A stretch of DNA of 64,000 nucleotides from Marinactinospora thermotolerans DSM 45154 (GCF_900167435.1 NZ_FUWS01000003.1:62001-126000); one strand, 5' to 3'. Counted from the first letter of the stretch, positions 35,270 to 44,771 are shown. A program made the numbers and translations. The notes: generated by a model not told the origin, from the sequence alone.

Positions 35270-35338
35270 GGTGACGATCGTACGGCGTGGGCCGCGGGAT
35301 GTCACGGGTGCGCTAATTCACAGTGGCCGGGACCGGGG

Positions 35339-35659
35339 TCAGGGGATCGCGGCACCGAGCGCGGCGATGACGTCGGCCTTGCGAGGGGTACCGCTCGCCT
35401 GGCGGACGATCCGGCCCCCGGCGTCCAGGACGAGGACCGTGGGGGTGCGATCGACGCCGAGACGCCGGACGAGCTCAAGGTGGGACTCGGCGTCGATCTC
35501 GACGTGGGCCACCCCCTGGACGAGGGCGGCGACATCGGCGAGGATCCGCCGGGTCGCCCGGCAGGGCTGGCAGAAGGCGGTGGAGAACTGGACGAGCGTG
35601 GCGCGCTCTCCGAGCGGCGCGCCGAGCTCCGCCGCGCCGAGGAGGCCTTCCCCGGTCAT
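35339..35659 (-). CDS. Thioredoxin-family protein
   Basis: A 106-residue thioredoxin fold. The active site is CQPC in LVQFSTAFCQPCRATRRIL, and the cis-Pro loop is RTPTVLVLD. The dipeptide between the Cys residues (Gln-Pro) differs from the Gly-Pro of classical thioredoxin, so redox potential and partners may differ. AGGGGA precedes ATG 35659. It has no signal peptide, hence cytoplasmic. It lies between LmeA and the leader-peptide/sseA unit on the same strand, a redox and sulfur neighbourhood. Confidence 0.88.
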   Translation of the reverse strand: MTGEGLLGAAELGAPLGERATLVQFSTAFCQPCRATRRILADVAALVQGVAHVEIDAESHLELVRRLGVDRTPTVLVLDAGGRIVRQASGTPRKADVIAALGAAIP

Positions 35660-35699
35660 GGCCGTCCCCTCCGATCGTGTCCACGCCGGCCGTCCGCCC

Positions 35700-35728
35700 G
35701 CCGTCCCCGCACAGACGGCGGGGACGGC
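35700..35728 (-). terminator. Terminator after LmeA
   Basis: A perfect 11-bp stem (GCCGTCCCCGC / GCGGGGACGGC) with a 7-nt loop lies between the LmeA and thioredoxin genes. Confidence 0.65.
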
Positions 35729-35765
35729 TCCCGCGGGCCCGCGGGGCCCGCGAACCGGGCCGGGG

Positions 35766-36455
35766 TCAGCCCTGTCCCCCGCCGCCGGTGATCGGGATGT
35801 CGCTGCCCTCGCCGGACAGTTCGACCCCGTTGGGCAGGGCCTCGACCCCGGTGATCTGGAAGTCGAAGGGCAACGGGGGAACGGCGACCGTCAGCGAGAG
35901 CCGCTCGGCGACGGAACCGAGGTCGATCTGGTTGCCGCCGGCGGAGACGTTGGTCGGGGTCATCGTCAGCGTGTCACCGTCGATGGTGATCTCGATGTCG
36001 CTCTCGATCGGGATGCTGAACCCTCCGACGGCGAGGTCGCCGGTGATGCGGGGGGTCCCGTTGTCGGTCTCGACGACGATGCCCTCGGGCAACCGCTTCT
36101 GCAGCTCGCTGTAGGGGAGCATGACCTTGGCCTGTCCCTGTTCCGCGGTCACCTGGGGGGTGGAGAGCAGGTCGGCCAATGGCGCCTGGACGCCGGTGAA
36201 GGTCGCGTCGACGCGCTCAAGCTGGACGTCGTTGACGGTCATCGCTCCGGTGACGATGTTGATCTCGGAGTACTCGCCACCGAAGAACTGGGTCAGGAAG
36301 GGGAAGCCACCGATGGTGACCTCGGGCTCCGAGGCCAGCTCGTACTGCTGGCTGACCCGCTTGGCGATCTCGCTCTGCGCGGCGTGGTGCAGGCCTCGAT
36401 CAGCGGCCACCAGGACGACCAGCAGAAAGATCAGGAAGACGAGGAACTTTCGCAT
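35766..36455 (-). CDS. LmeA-family phospholipid-binding protein (DUF2993)
   Basis: A 229-residue exported protein. A single hydrophobic segment (about 4-19) acts as signal or anchor, followed by the DUF2993 beta-rich domain with EPEVTIGGFPFLTQFFGGEYSEI near its start. In mycobacteria LmeA binds phosphoinositides in the periplasm and helps lipomannan elongation. Here a general envelope-lipid role is inferred. GGAAG precedes ATG 36455. The 201-bp gap upstream holds no gene I can recognise. Confidence 0.9.
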   Translation of the reverse strand: MRKFLVFLIFLLVVLVAADRGLHHAAQSEIAKRVSQQYELASEPEVTIGGFPFLTQFFGGEYSEINIVTGAMTVNDVQLERVDATFTGVQAPLADLLSTPQVTAEQGQAKVMLPYSELQKRLPEGIVVETDNGTPRITGDLAVGGFSIPIESDIEITIDGDTLTMTPTNVSAGGNQIDLGSVAERLSLTVAVPPLPFDFQITGVEALPNGVELSGEGSDIPITGGGGQG

Positions 36456-36656
36456 CGGGCTTCCAGCACACTCCGGTTGATTGCGGTGAACCGTCGGGGT
36501 CGTGTGTGACCTCGCGCCGGCGGCCCCGCCGGGACGGCGTCAGAACGGACGACCGGGTCGAACAACAGGAAGCGTACTTCAAACATCCGCTTTCGCTGTT
36601 TTCCGGTCTCTTTTCCCAGGGAACTCCGAGCGAACTCCCCGCAACGCCACGGAGAC

Positions 36657-37829
36657 TCAGCGCGGCATCAGCATGCCCGCCAGGTTGTCGGCCGCCGAAG
36701 CCCCGGACAGGGCGAGCTCGATCACGTTCGTCGCCACGACGTGGGGGGCCCGCCGGCGCTCGAACTCCAGGACGTGCGGCTGCTGCTCGTGCTCCTCGTA
36801 GGCGAGCTGATCGCGGTAGATCGCGTAGACGATGCGCTGTGACGGCGCGCTGGGCACCGTGTGGCAGGCGAACAGCAGGGTGTCCGGCTCGTGCCGCGCG
36901 ACCTCCTCGACGACCTCGTCCGCGCAGTCGTCGAAGGCGTCACCATGCCCCTCGGCCAGGGTGTAGATGGTGATGATCCCGCGGAGCCGGGAGGGACGCG
37001 GCGGCGGCGCGGGCTCGGGGTCGTCGTAGTCGGCGCCGCGGCGTTTGCGTCGCACGTCATCCTCCTCGGTGTCGAAAGGTTCGTCTTCTTCGTCGTCGAA
37101 TCCGTCGTCCTCGCGCGCGGCGCGGGACCCCGCGGAACGACGCCCCCGGCGGCGGCCGTGGTTCCGGTCGCGCGGCGGGGAGACCGCCCGGGTGAGCGTC
37201 CCCCACACACAGGCGACCGCGCCCACCAGCAGGAGCTGGCCGAGGATGTCCAGACCGAAGCGGCTGACGAGCACCTCGAGCAGCACCGCCGCGCCCGCCA
37301 ACCCCACCACCGACAGCCGGTGCCGGGCCGCGCGCGGGCGATCGCGCAGGTCCCGCGCCACCACGATCGCACAGGTGAGAACCGCGATGAGGGCGAACCC
37401 GTGAACCAGGGCCAGGGCCGTCATGGGGATGACGTCGTAGTGGTCCGACGCCGCGGGATAGCCGTTGTCGTACCGGCCGCGCAGCCGGTCCAGGATCAAG
37501 ATGACCAACGGCACGATCGTCAACGTCGTGACGACCAGCCGGACCCCGAACCTCGCGCGGGCGGACCCGATCGCGTACTCCACGGCCCCCCACCCCAGCA
37601 ACAGCGGGCCGAGCAGCCCCACACCGATCTGGAAGATGCGGAAGGTGACCTCGGAGAAGTCGAGCAGCGCGCCCGGGAAGGCCGCGCTCAACGCGATCGT
37701 GACGGCTAGAGCCGAGCCCGTCCACGCCCACGCATGCAGGCTCGGGTTTCGGTGACAACGCGCAGCCAGCGCCGCGGTGGCGCTCCAGGCCACCAGGGCG
37801 CAGACGAAAGCTAGTCCTACCTCGACCAT
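36657..37829 (-). CDS. Polytopic membrane protein fused to an ABM-type monooxygenase domain
   Basis: A 390-residue protein with an unusual layout. The first 235 residues hold six or seven membrane helices, starting VGLAFVCALVAWSATAALAAR. A linker of about 50 residues is strongly charged (EDDGFDDEEDEPFDTEEDD). The C-terminal domain (about 287-380) begins IITIYTLAEGHGDAFDD and ends VVATNVIELAL; it looks like a ferredoxin-like antibiotic-biosynthesis monooxygenase (ABM, quinol oxygenase) domain. I infer a membrane protein with a cytoplasmic ABM domain, perhaps sensing or oxidising a lipophilic substrate such as quinols. Start at ATG 37829 gives a hydrophobic N-terminus. It is divergent from the HAD gene. 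Confidence 0.68.
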   Translation of the reverse strand: MVEVGLAFVCALVAWSATAALAARCHRNPSLHAWAWTGSALAVTIALSAAFPGALLDFSEVTFRIFQIGVGLLGPLLLGWGAVEYAIGSARARFGVRLVVTTLTIVPLVILILDRLRGRYDNGYPAASDHYDVIPMTALALVHGFALIAVLTCAIVVARDLRDRPRAARHRLSVVGLAGAAVLLEVLVSRFGLDILGQLLLVGAVACVWGTLTRAVSPPRDRNHGRRRGRRSAGSRAAREDDGFDDEEDEPFDTEEDDVRRKRRGADYDDPEPAPPPRPSRLRGIITIYTLAEGHGDAFDDCADEVVEEVARHEPDTLLFACHTVPSAPSQRIVYAIYRDQLAYEEHEQQPHVLEFERRRAPHVVATNVIELALSGASAADNLAGMLMPR

Positions 37830-38013
37830 CCCGCTAATGATGCTGCACTTTCGGGCCACAATGCGCACGAACGGGGAGCCGAGCCTGACCGAACGGGCGA
37901 ATCCCGCTGGCACACGGCCCCCTACCCGGGAGAGGATGTGAGTTACCTCACGAGATGATCCGCCTCTTCGCGACCACGCCGTCGCCACCCCACGGGAGCC
38001 TTAGGCTCGGAGC

Positions 38014-38883
38014 ATGTGGGGCCATCTCCGACGCCGTGACAACGGCCGCGCCACTCTCGCTGGTCGAGCAGCCGCAGCGGCTGCTGAGGCGATGCTGGAC
38101 GATCCGCCCCTCCGGGCAGCCGGGGGATCCGCGGCGTTCTTCGACGTCGACAACACGCTCATGCGCGGTGCGTCCATCTACCACTTCGCCCGCGGCCTGG
38201 CCGCGCGGGACCTGTTCACAACACGCGACCTGCTGCGTTTCGCCTGGGGCCAGATGGTGTTCCGGGTCAGCGGGAACGAGCGGGCCGGGCACATCAACGC
38301 CGCGCGCGAGGCCGCGCTAGCCTTCGTCGCGGGCCACAAGGTCGACGACCTCGTCTCGCTGTGCGAGGAGATCTACGACGACACGATGGCCGACCGGATC
38401 TGGGAGGGCGCCCGCGCCCTGGTCCAACGGCACCTGCGGGCCGGCCGGCGGGTCTGGCTGGTCACGGCCACGCCCGTGGAACTCGCCGACATCATCAAAC
38501 GGCGCCTGGGGCTCACCGGCGCGCTCGGCACCGTCGCCGAATCGGTGGACGGGGTCTACACGGGCCGGCTGGTCGGCGACCTCCTGCACGGTCCGGCCAA
38601 GGCCGAAGCGGTGCGCGCCCTGGCCGAGCACGAGAAGCTCGACCTCGAATCGTGCACGGCCTACAGCGACTCCTACAACGACCTGCCGCTGCTGTCCCTG
38701 GTGGGCCACCCCAACGCCGTCAACCCCGACGACGACCTGCGCGGGCACGCCGCGCGCAACGGCTGGCCGGTACACGAGTTCCGCACGCACCGCAGGGCCC
38801 TGCGGGTGGGCGTGCCGGCGGCCTTCGCCGGCGCCGTGGCCGGCGGGGTCGCGGTCGGCATGGCCCGCCGCCGCCGCGTCTGA
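38014..38883 (+). CDS. HAD-IB family phosphatase (SerB-like)
   Basis: A 289-residue HAD hydrolase of subclass IB. Motif I is AAFFDVDNTLMRG (nucleophile and acid Asp), motif II is VWLVTATPVEL, and motifs III/IV include AYSDSYNDLPLL. Relatives include phosphoserine phosphatases and lysophosphatidate-type phosphatases; the exact substrate is not predictable. The C-terminal end has a hydrophobic stretch (FAGAVAGGVAVGMA), possibly membrane-associating. TAGGCT lies 6 nt before the ATG, so the mRNA is probably leaderless. A hairpin terminator follows. Confidence 0.9.
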   Translation: MWGHLRRRDNGRATLAGRAAAAAAEAMLDDPPLRAAGGSAAFFDVDNTLMRGASIYHFARGLAARDLFTTRDLLRFAWGQMVFRVSGNERAGHINAAREAALAFVAGHKVDDLVSLCEEIYDDTMADRIWEGARALVQRHLRAGRRVWLVTATPVELADIIKRRLGLTGALGTVAESVDGVYTGRLVGDLLHGPAKAEAVRALAEHEKLDLESCTAYSDSYNDLPLLSLVGHPNAVNPDDDLRGHAARNGWPVHEFRTHRRALRVGVPAAFAGAVAGGVAVGMARRRRV

Positions 38884-38885
38884 GC

Positions 38886-38909
38886 GCCGCCCCGCGGTCG
38901 CGGGGCGGC
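38886..38909. terminator. Bidirectional hairpin between HAD and SDR genes
   Basis: A perfect 10-bp stem (GCCGCCCCGC / GCGGGGCGGC) with a GGTC loop lies between convergent genes. Confidence 0.75.
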
Positions 38910-38923
38910 CCGTCTCCGCGGGG

Positions 38924-39934
38924 TCAGCGGCCGACGACGCCGCGGACGCGATGGGTCATCTGGCCGATGAGGCGGGTGGGGGTCCGGGCCGACGGCACCC
39001 GTTCGGCCACGAAGGAGTCGAACGCCTCCTGCGAGGAGTAGCTCGGCGACCACTCCAGGGCCCGTTCCAGCTTGCCCGAATCGAGCACCCGGCCCGAACA
39101 GAGCAGGCGCAGGTGGTCGGGGGAGTAGTCGAGCCGGGCCCGGCGGGCCAGGCTGTCGAACACCCGTAGCCCGCCCGCGGGAACCGGGAACTCCGGCCGG
39201 CCCGCGCGACGCAGACACTGCGACAGCGGAATCGCGCCGGGCGCGGCGACGTTGAAGGTGCCCTCGCCGTCGCTCGTCGCCATCCGGCGGAGGGCCTCGA
39301 CCCCGTCGTCCTCGTGGAGGAACTGCATGCGGGGATCGTGTCCTCGGAGCGTGGGAACGATCCGCAGGCCCAGGTAACGGGTGAGGGGGGTCTCGACGGA
39401 CGGCCCCATGAGGTTGGCGAACCGCAGCACCGCGACGGAGATGTCGGGGCGGCGCCGCACCAGGCCGCGCACGTGCCGTTCGAGTTCGACCGCGTCCTTG
39501 GCGTATCCGGGCCGCAGCACCTGCTGCGCCTCGGCCTCCTCGGTGCACACCTCGGGGCCGCACGAGGAGGGGCCGTAGACCGCCGCGCTGGAGCGGACCA
39601 CCAGACGGTCCACCTTCGCGGAGCGTTGGCAGGCGGCGAGCACCTGGAGGGAACCGAGGGCGTTGTTCTCACGGAACGGCCGGCCCGCCGTGTCGCGCGG
39701 CGCCGTCGCCAGGCCCAGGTGCAGGACCGTGTCGGCGCCCGAATCGCTCACCACCGCGTTGACACTGCCATCGTGCGGATCGGCCCGAACGAACTCGGCC
39801 CCTCCCAGGAGGGGATGGGGCCGGGCGGAATCCACACCGATCACCCGGTCGACACCGGGATCGGCCTGGAGGGCGTTCGCGACGCGGGCCCCCAAGTACC
39901 GGGAGACCCCGGTAACGAGTACGACGCGAGCCAT
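38924..39934 (-). CDS. NAD-dependent epimerase/dehydratase-like SDR protein
   Basis: A 336-residue extended short-chain dehydrogenase. The N-terminal nucleotide-binding motif is VTGVSRYLGARVANAL. The catalytic region has SSAAVYGPSSCGPE and GYAKDAVELE; the Tyr is present but the classical YxxxK spacing is not, so it is an atypical SDR and catalysis is uncertain. Relatives are annotated as sugar-nucleotide epimerases. AGGAGG with good spacing precedes ATG 39934. It lies upstream of and converges with the HAD gene. Confidence 0.83.
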   Translation of the reverse strand: MARVVLVTGVSRYLGARVANALQADPGVDRVIGVDSARPHPLLGGAEFVRADPHDGSVNAVVSDSGADTVLHLGLATAPRDTAGRPFRENNALGSLQVLAACQRSAKVDRLVVRSSAAVYGPSSCGPEVCTEEAEAQQVLRPGYAKDAVELERHVRGLVRRRPDISVAVLRFANLMGPSVETPLTRYLGLRIVPTLRGHDPRMQFLHEDDGVEALRRMATSDGEGTFNVAAPGAIPLSQCLRRAGRPEFPVPAGGLRVFDSLARRARLDYSPDHLRLLCSGRVLDSGKLERALEWSPSYSSQEAFDSFVAERVPSARTPTRLIGQMTHRVRGVVGR

Positions 39935-40136
39935 GTCGACTCGCCTCCTTAGGCGTTCTCACTGCGGGGAGGTAGGTGTCTCCGCCTCGGTCTCGGACAG
40001 GGCCGGCGCGGCGGGGACGGACCCGGGCGGCGCGTACCGCACCCCCATGGCCCGCGATCCCGGCGCGCCCCGCTGCCACGGGGCCCCTGCGCGCGGGCGC
40101 GGAGCGGGCCCACGGCACGTCGGCGGAGAGGGGCGC

Positions 40137-40235
40137 CTACTTCTTGTTGCGACGCGCGATGCGGGTCTTCTTCAGCAGCTTGCGGTGCTTCTTCTTCGCC
40201 ATGCGCTTGCGGCGCTTCTTGATGACGGAACCCAT
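40137..40235 (-). CDS. Small basic AURKAIP1/COX24-domain protein
   Basis: A 32-residue, Lys/Arg-rich peptide beginning [19 protein letters not shown]. This is the short AURKAIP1/COX24-domain protein (bS22-like) of actinobacteria, shown in mycobacterial ribosome structures to sit at the small-subunit/large-subunit interface. The match is almost unmistakable despite its size. AGAGGTGAT precedes the ATG. It stands alone between the SDR gene and the histidine phosphatase. Confidence 0.9.
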   Translation of the reverse strand: MGSVIKKRRKRMAKKKHRKLLKKTRIARRNKK

Positions 40236-40455
40236 GGGATCACCTCTTGAACGCGATGAAAGAGACATGACGGCGGAGCGCGGGCGGGAAGGCCCGTCCA
40301 GCCGTCCTGTGACTGCGGCGGCACGTCACCGTAGGGGACATGGCGCGGCAGATGGGCGGACACGGCCGGAGGGGACGCGCCACCCAACGAGCTAGCCTAC
40401 CCTCTCGGGCAATCGGACGGACGCGCGTAGGGGAAACGTCACCCGCCCGGGCGGT

Positions 40456-41091
40456 CTAGGCGCCGGGGACGCTGGCCCGGCCGGTGTAGAGCTCGGCGGC
40501 CGGCTCGCTGTAGCCGACGCTGACCAGCCGGTAGTCCTCGAAGGTCAACGACGTGACGCTGGCGAGGTTGCACTGCCGGCGGTCGGGACGGTGCCACAGC
40601 CGCTGCCCCTCGGAGGCGCGGCGCGCCATCCAGATCGGCAGCTGGTGACTGACGCACACCGCCTCGCCGCCCCAGGCCTCGCGGCGGACCTGCTTGATGA
40701 CCTCGACCATGCGCGCCACGATCGTCGTGTAGGACTCGCCCCACGACGGCAGGAACGGGTTGTAAAGCCGCCGCCAGGTGCGCGGGTCCGCCATCGCGCG
40801 CGACGTGAACGGTTTGCCCTGGAAGCTGTTGCCGGCCTCGATCAGCCGGTCGTCGAGCTGGATCGGCAATCCGAACCCGTCGGCCAGGGGCTCCGCGGTC
40901 TCCTGGGCGCGCTCCAGCGGGGAGGAGTAGAGCACCTTCAGGTCACGGCCCGCAAACCACTTCGCGGCCAGCTCCGCCATGCGACGGCCTCGCTCGCTGA
41001 GGTGGAAGTCCGGAAGCCGGCCGTAGAGGACCCCCGCGGGGTTGTGCACTTCACCATGCCGCAGCAGGTGGACGACGGTGGTCGTGGACAT
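40456..41091 (-). CDS. Histidine phosphatase family protein
   Basis: A 211-residue phosphoglycerate-mutase-like phosphatase. The phosphohistidine motif is HLLRHGEVHN, and CVSHQLPIW carries the second catalytic His; LYSSPLERAQETA is also typical. The substrate is unknown; relatives act on small phosphates. The ATG at 41091 lies inside the last 41 bp of the upstream LysR gene, so the two genes overlap and are probably cotranscribed. No good ribosome-binding site is visible. Confidence 0.9.
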   Translation of the reverse strand: MSTTTVVHLLRHGEVHNPAGVLYGRLPDFHLSERGRRMAELAAKWFAGRDLKVLYSSPLERAQETAEPLADGFGLPIQLDDRLIEAGNSFQGKPFTSRAMADPRTWRRLYNPFLPSWGESYTTIVARMVEVIKQVRREAWGGEAVCVSHQLPIWMARRASEGQRLWHRPDRRQCNLASVTSLTFEDYRLVSVGYSEPAAELYTGRASVPGA

Positions 41092-42073
41092 CGTGCGGAA
41101 CCGTTTCCCTTTCGGTGTGCTTCACGCCCTCTGAGTGGGGTGGCGGCGGTCCGGCCGGAACCGGCCGCGCGCCCTCAACCGTACCGACCGCGGCGCGCAG
41201 TGCGGCAACCACGGCCTGGACCGCGGGGCGTCGCCCCGCCTCCGAACGCCATACCGCGTACAACCGTCGCACCAACGTGGGCCGCACCGGGACGGTGACG
41301 AGGCCGTCGGGCAGCCGGCCCCGGCCCAGCCGGGGCAGGACCGCGACGCCCAGGCCGGCCGCGACCAGTTCGAGCTGGGTCGGGTACTCCGTCGAGTAGT
41401 GGGCGATCTCGGGTTCGACGCCCGCCTCGCGCAGCATCCCGACGAGCCAGTCGTGGCATATGTCACCGCTGGGCGCCGCGATCCACTTCTCGGTGGCGAG
41501 CTCGGCGAAGGCCAACGACGGGCGTCCGGCCAGCGGATGGGAGGCGGGCAGCGCGATCTCGGCGGGATCGTCGAGGAGGTGGACGCGCTCCAGTCCCTCG
41601 GGGAGGGGCAGGGGGGAGTTACGCCAGTCGTGCACGATGGTGAGGTCGTACTCGCCGCGCAGCATCCGGGGCAGCGACGTCTTGGGAACGGTCTCGTGGA
41701 GTCTGACGGTGAGCCGGGGGTGATGGGTGGCGAGGTCGCGCACCACCCTCGGGAGCAGTCCCCGCGAGACCGTGGCGGGCGCGGCGATCCCGATCTGGCC
41801 GACCACGCTGCCGCGCTGGGCCTCCAGGTCGGCCTCGGCCTCGGTGACCAGTCTGAGGATGCGTTCGGCGTGGCCGACGAGCAGCCAGGCGGCGTCGGTG
41901 AGCCGCACGCCGCGTCCGTTGCGCTCCAGCAGGCACGAGGAGGTCTCGCGCTCCAGTTTCGCGATCTGCTGTGAGACCGCGGAGGCGGTGATGCCGAGGG
42001 CGTCGGCCGCCGCGCTCACCGAGCCGTACTCGGCGATGGTGGTGAGGGCGCGCAGCCGATCGAGATCAAGCAT
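41051..42073 (-). CDS. LysR-family transcriptional regulator
   Basis: A 340-residue LysR regulator. The N-terminal winged helix has LDRLRALTTIAEYGSVSAAADALGITASAVSQQIAKLE, split here over helix-turn-helix residues 4-40. The co-inducer-binding domain covers about 90-300, with PSGDICHDWLVGML containing a Cys that may be sensory. The C-terminal 40 residues are Pro/His-rich and unlike the family. TAGCAT lies 6 nt before the ATG, fitting a leaderless transcript. The gene overlaps the histidine phosphatase start. Its effector and targets are unknown; a neighbouring operon would be a usual target. Confidence 0.9.
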   Translation of the reverse strand: MLDLDRLRALTTIAEYGSVSAAADALGITASAVSQQIAKLERETSSCLLERNGRGVRLTDAAWLLVGHAERILRLVTEAEADLEAQRGSVVGQIGIAAPATVSRGLLPRVVRDLATHHPRLTVRLHETVPKTSLPRMLRGEYDLTIVHDWRNSPLPLPEGLERVHLLDDPAEIALPASHPLAGRPSLAFAELATEKWIAAPSGDICHDWLVGMLREAGVEPEIAHYSTEYPTQLELVAAGLGVAVLPRLGRGRLPDGLVTVPVRPTLVRRLYAVWRSEAGRRPAVQAVVAALRAAVGTVEGARPVPAGPPPPHSEGVKHTERETVPHDVHDHRRPPAAAW

Positions 42074-42191
42074 GTCTCAATGCTAAAGAGTCCGTTAACG
42101 GTGATCTAGCGGAATCCGTAGCGTTTCTGTTCCTCCGCGATCTTCCGGGGCGACGGCCGGACGGGTCCGCCGCCCCGAGCCCACCGGATCG

Positions 42192-43487
42192 TCAGTCAGC
42201 CACCTGGGCGGCGGCCTTGGCCGCCGCGGGCAGGGCCGAGACGACCCGATCGATGGCCTCATCGTCGTGCGCCGCCGAGAAGAACCACGCCTCGAACGCC
42301 GCCGGCGGCAGGTAGACGCCCTGCTCCAGCATCGCGGTGAAGAACGCCGCGAAACGGCGGGTGTTCTGCGCGCGGGCGTCGTCGAAGTCGACCACCTCGT
42401 CGGCGGTGAAGAACACGGTGAAGAGGTTGCCGCCGTGCTGGATACGGTGCGGCACGCCGGCCGCGCTCAGCTCCGCGGCCACGGCCGCCGAGACCTGCTC
42501 GGCCACCCGGTCGATGTGGGCGTAGACCTCGGGGGTGGCGTTGCGCAGCGTCGCCAGGCCGGCCGCGGTGGCCAGCGGGTTGCCCGAGAGCGTGCCCGCC
42601 TGGTAGACGGGGCCGCTCGGGCTGAGCTGGTCCATCAGGTCGGCGCGCCCGCCGAACGCGGCGGCGGGCAGTCCGCCCCCCATCACCTTGCCGAAGGTCA
42701 TCAGGTCGGGGGCGACCCCCTCAAGGCCGTACCACCCCGACGGGCTCACCCGGAAGCCGGTCAGCACCTCGTCGAGGACGAGGAGCGCGCCGTGCCGCGC
42801 GGTGATCTCCTTGAGCCTGGCGTTGAAACCGTCCTTGGGCGGCACGATGCCCATGTTCGCCGGGCACGCCTCGGCGATGACACAGGCGATCTCCTCGCCC
42901 GACTCGGCGAAGGCCCGCTCGACCGCCTCGATGTCGTTGTAGGGCAGCACGATCGTGTCGGCGGCGCTGGCGCCGGTGACACCCGGCGAGTCGGGCAGGG
43001 CGAACGTCGCGACACCCGAGCCCGCCGCGGCCAGCAGCGCGTCCACGTGTCCGTGGTAGTTGCCGGCGAACTTGACCACCTTGCTGCGCCCGGTCGCGCC
43101 GCGGGCCAGCCGGATCGCCGACATGGTGGCCTCGGTACCGGAGTTGACCAGCCGCACCTTCTCGACGGGGGTGCGGGAGACGATCTCCTCGGCCAGCTCG
43201 ACCTCGCCCTTGGTCGGCGCGCCGTAGGAGGTGCCCTTGGCCGCCGCGGTGGCGAGCGCCTCGACGACGGCCGGGTGCGCGTGGCCGAGGATCAGCGGCC
43301 CCCACGAGCAGATGAGGTCGACGTAGCGGTTGCCGTCGACGTCGGTGAGGTAGGCCCCCTCGCCCGACGCCATGAACGGCGGGGTCCCGCCCACCGCGCC
43401 GAAGGCCCGGACCGGGGAGTTCACCCCTCCCGGCACGACCGCGCTCGCGCGCTGGAACAGGTCGGTTGAAATCTGATGAGTACCCAC
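42192..43487 (-). CDS. hemL: Glutamate-1-semialdehyde 2,1-aminomutase
   Basis: PLP enzyme making 5-aminolevulinate in the C5 route of heme synthesis; it follows HemA in the pathway. At 431 residues it has the family length. The Schiff-base Lys267 is in [15 protein letters not shown]; the PLP-binding [15 protein letters not shown] and the substrate-gating SYGAPT segment are present. The start is GTG 43487 with GGAGG just upstream. It is separated from the rex-hemACDB genes by rraA and a prim-pol gene but is on the same strand as them. Confidence 0.96.
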   Translation of the reverse strand: MGTHQISTDLFQRASAVVPGGVNSPVRAFGAVGGTPPFMASGEGAYLTDVDGNRYVDLICSWGPLILGHAHPAVVEALATAAAKGTSYGAPTKGEVELAEEIVSRTPVEKVRLVNSGTEATMSAIRLARGATGRSKVVKFAGNYHGHVDALLAAAGSGVATFALPDSPGVTGASAADTIVLPYNDIEAVERAFAESGEEIACVIAEACPANMGIVPPKDGFNARLKEITARHGALLVLDEVLTGFRVSPSGWYGLEGVAPDLMTFGKVMGGGLPAAAFGGRADLMDQLSPSGPVYQAGTLSGNPLATAAGLATLRNATPEVYAHIDRVAEQVSAAVAAELSAAGVPHRIQHGGNLFTVFFTADEVVDFDDARAQNTRRFAAFFTAMLEQGVYLPPAAFEAWFFSAAHDDEAIDRVVSALPAAAKAAAQVAD

Positions 43488-43610
43488 CCCTCCAGTGTGG
43501 CAGTTACCTGCGAAAGCGCGCGCCCCGTCCCCAGGGGCCGGGGTCGCCGCGGCCGGTCACGCGGGCCCGGATAGGTTGGGGCCCCGTCGTCCCGACACGA
43601 GGGAGCCACC

Positions 43611-44099
43611 ATGGCCGAGGTGCCCGCGACCGCCGACCTGATCGACGCCCACGGCGACCTGCTCGCGAGCTGCGAGACGCAGCTCCGCCAGTTCGGCGCG
43701 CGCCGCGCCTTCCAGGGCACGATCGTCACCGTCACCTGCCGCGAGGACAACGCGCTGGTGAAGCGGCTACTGGGCACTCCCGGCCAGGGCCGGGTGCTGG
43801 TGGTGGACGGCGGGGGATCGCTGCGCAGCGCGCTCATGGGAGACCTCATCGCCGCGTCGGCCGCGCGCAACGGCTGGGCGGGGGTGGTCATCAACGGCGC
43901 CGTGCGGGACACCGCTCAACTGGCCCACATCGACCTGGGGATCAAGGCGCTGGGCAGCAACCCTCGCAAGTCGGCCAAGACCGGCGCCGGAGCGGTGGAC
44001 GTGCCGGTGGCGTTCGGCGGGGTCGTGTTCGACCCGGGGGCCTGGCTGTGCAGCGACGAGGACGGAATCGTCGTGGCCGCCGAGAAACCGGGCGCCTGA
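43611..44099 (+). CDS. rraA: RraA-family protein
   Basis: A 162-residue protein of the RraA family, named as an inhibitor of RNase E activity; many members are instead 4-hydroxy-4-methyl-2-oxoglutarate aldolase/oxaloacetate decarboxylases. The fold signatures [20 protein letters not shown] and [14 protein letters not shown] are present, as is the acidic C-terminus [10 protein letters not shown] that often binds metal. Which activity applies here is not decided by sequence alone. GGGAG precedes ATG 43611; TAGGTT at about 43572 may be the -10. It is divergent from hemL. Confidence 0.9.
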   Translation: MAEVPATADLIDAHGDLLASCETQLRQFGARRAFQGTIVTVTCREDNALVKRLLGTPGQGRVLVVDGGGSLRSALMGDLIAASAARNGWAGVVINGAVRDTAQLAHIDLGIKALGSNPRKSAKTGAGAVDVPVAFGGVVFDPGAWLCSDEDGIVVAAEKPGA

Positions 44100-44108
44100 A
44101 CGCCCCGG

Positions 44109-44771
44109 TCAGGCGGTGAACTCCTCGCAGGCGTCGGCGAGGACGTCGAGGACGGGGATCGGGTCGGGCAGGGCGATGGCCGCGCCGTCGGCGACCGGTG
44201 AGCGGATCCAGGCGACCTGGCCGCCGGAGGGCAGCCGCGAGGGAGGCGCCGGCACGTAGCTGTCCCGGCAGTGCCACCGCAGGCCCGGCGTCTCCTCGAC
44301 GGTCTCGGGCACGCAGTCGAGGTGACAGGACCACCACTCGTCCTCGTCCACCGGCGACCGCGTGGCCACGAAGAAGAGATAGCGCCGGGCCTCGACCGCC
44401 GCCACCGGGCCGGCCGCCACACCGGCACGGTCCATCCGGGCCAGCGCCATGATCCCGGCGCCCGCGGGAACGTCGAAGACGTCGAAGACCCGTCCGGTGG
44501 GCAGGATGATGTTGGCGTCGGGGGTGGCGTTCCACCAGCGGGTGATGCGAGCGGGGTCGGTCGTCGCCTCCATGGCCCAGGCCGCCGACATCGGATGGGC
44601 GCCCGGGTCGGGGCAGCCCAGCCGGTCACAGGCACAGGCCCGACCGTTGTCCTGCGCCGGCCGCGCCCCACGGCACACCGGCCACCCCAGCGCGGCGTAC
44701 TCCAGCGCCGCGCCGAGCCCGCTGCTCGCGGTCTGCCTCCGGCGTTTGCGCCGGCTGAGCACGTCTACCAC
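44109..44771 (-). CDS. Stand-alone bifunctional primase/polymerase N-terminal domain protein
   Basis: A 220-residue protein matching the N-terminal prim-pol (AEP) domain of plasmid/phage-type primase-polymerases: GAALEYAALGWPV, then a Cys-rich loop (CACDRLGCPDPGAHP), the DPARITRWWNATPDANIILPTG motif and RVFDVFDV. In active enzymes the last strand carries a DxD pair; here it is D-V-F-D. No helicase or other replication domain follows. I infer a domesticated prim-pol-derived protein of unknown function. Similar short proteins occur near heme genes in streptomycetes, from memory. It converges with rraA (9-bp gap). Confidence 0.75.
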   Translation of the reverse strand: MVDVLSRRKRRRQTASSGLGAALEYAALGWPVCRGARPAQDNGRACACDRLGCPDPGAHPMSAAWAMEATTDPARITRWWNATPDANIILPTGRVFDVFDVPAGAGIMALARMDRAGVAAGPVAAVEARRYLFFVATRSPVDEDEWWSCHLDCVPETVEETPGLRWHCRDSYVPAPPSRLPSGGQVAWIRSPVADGAAIALPDPIPVLDVLADACEEFTA

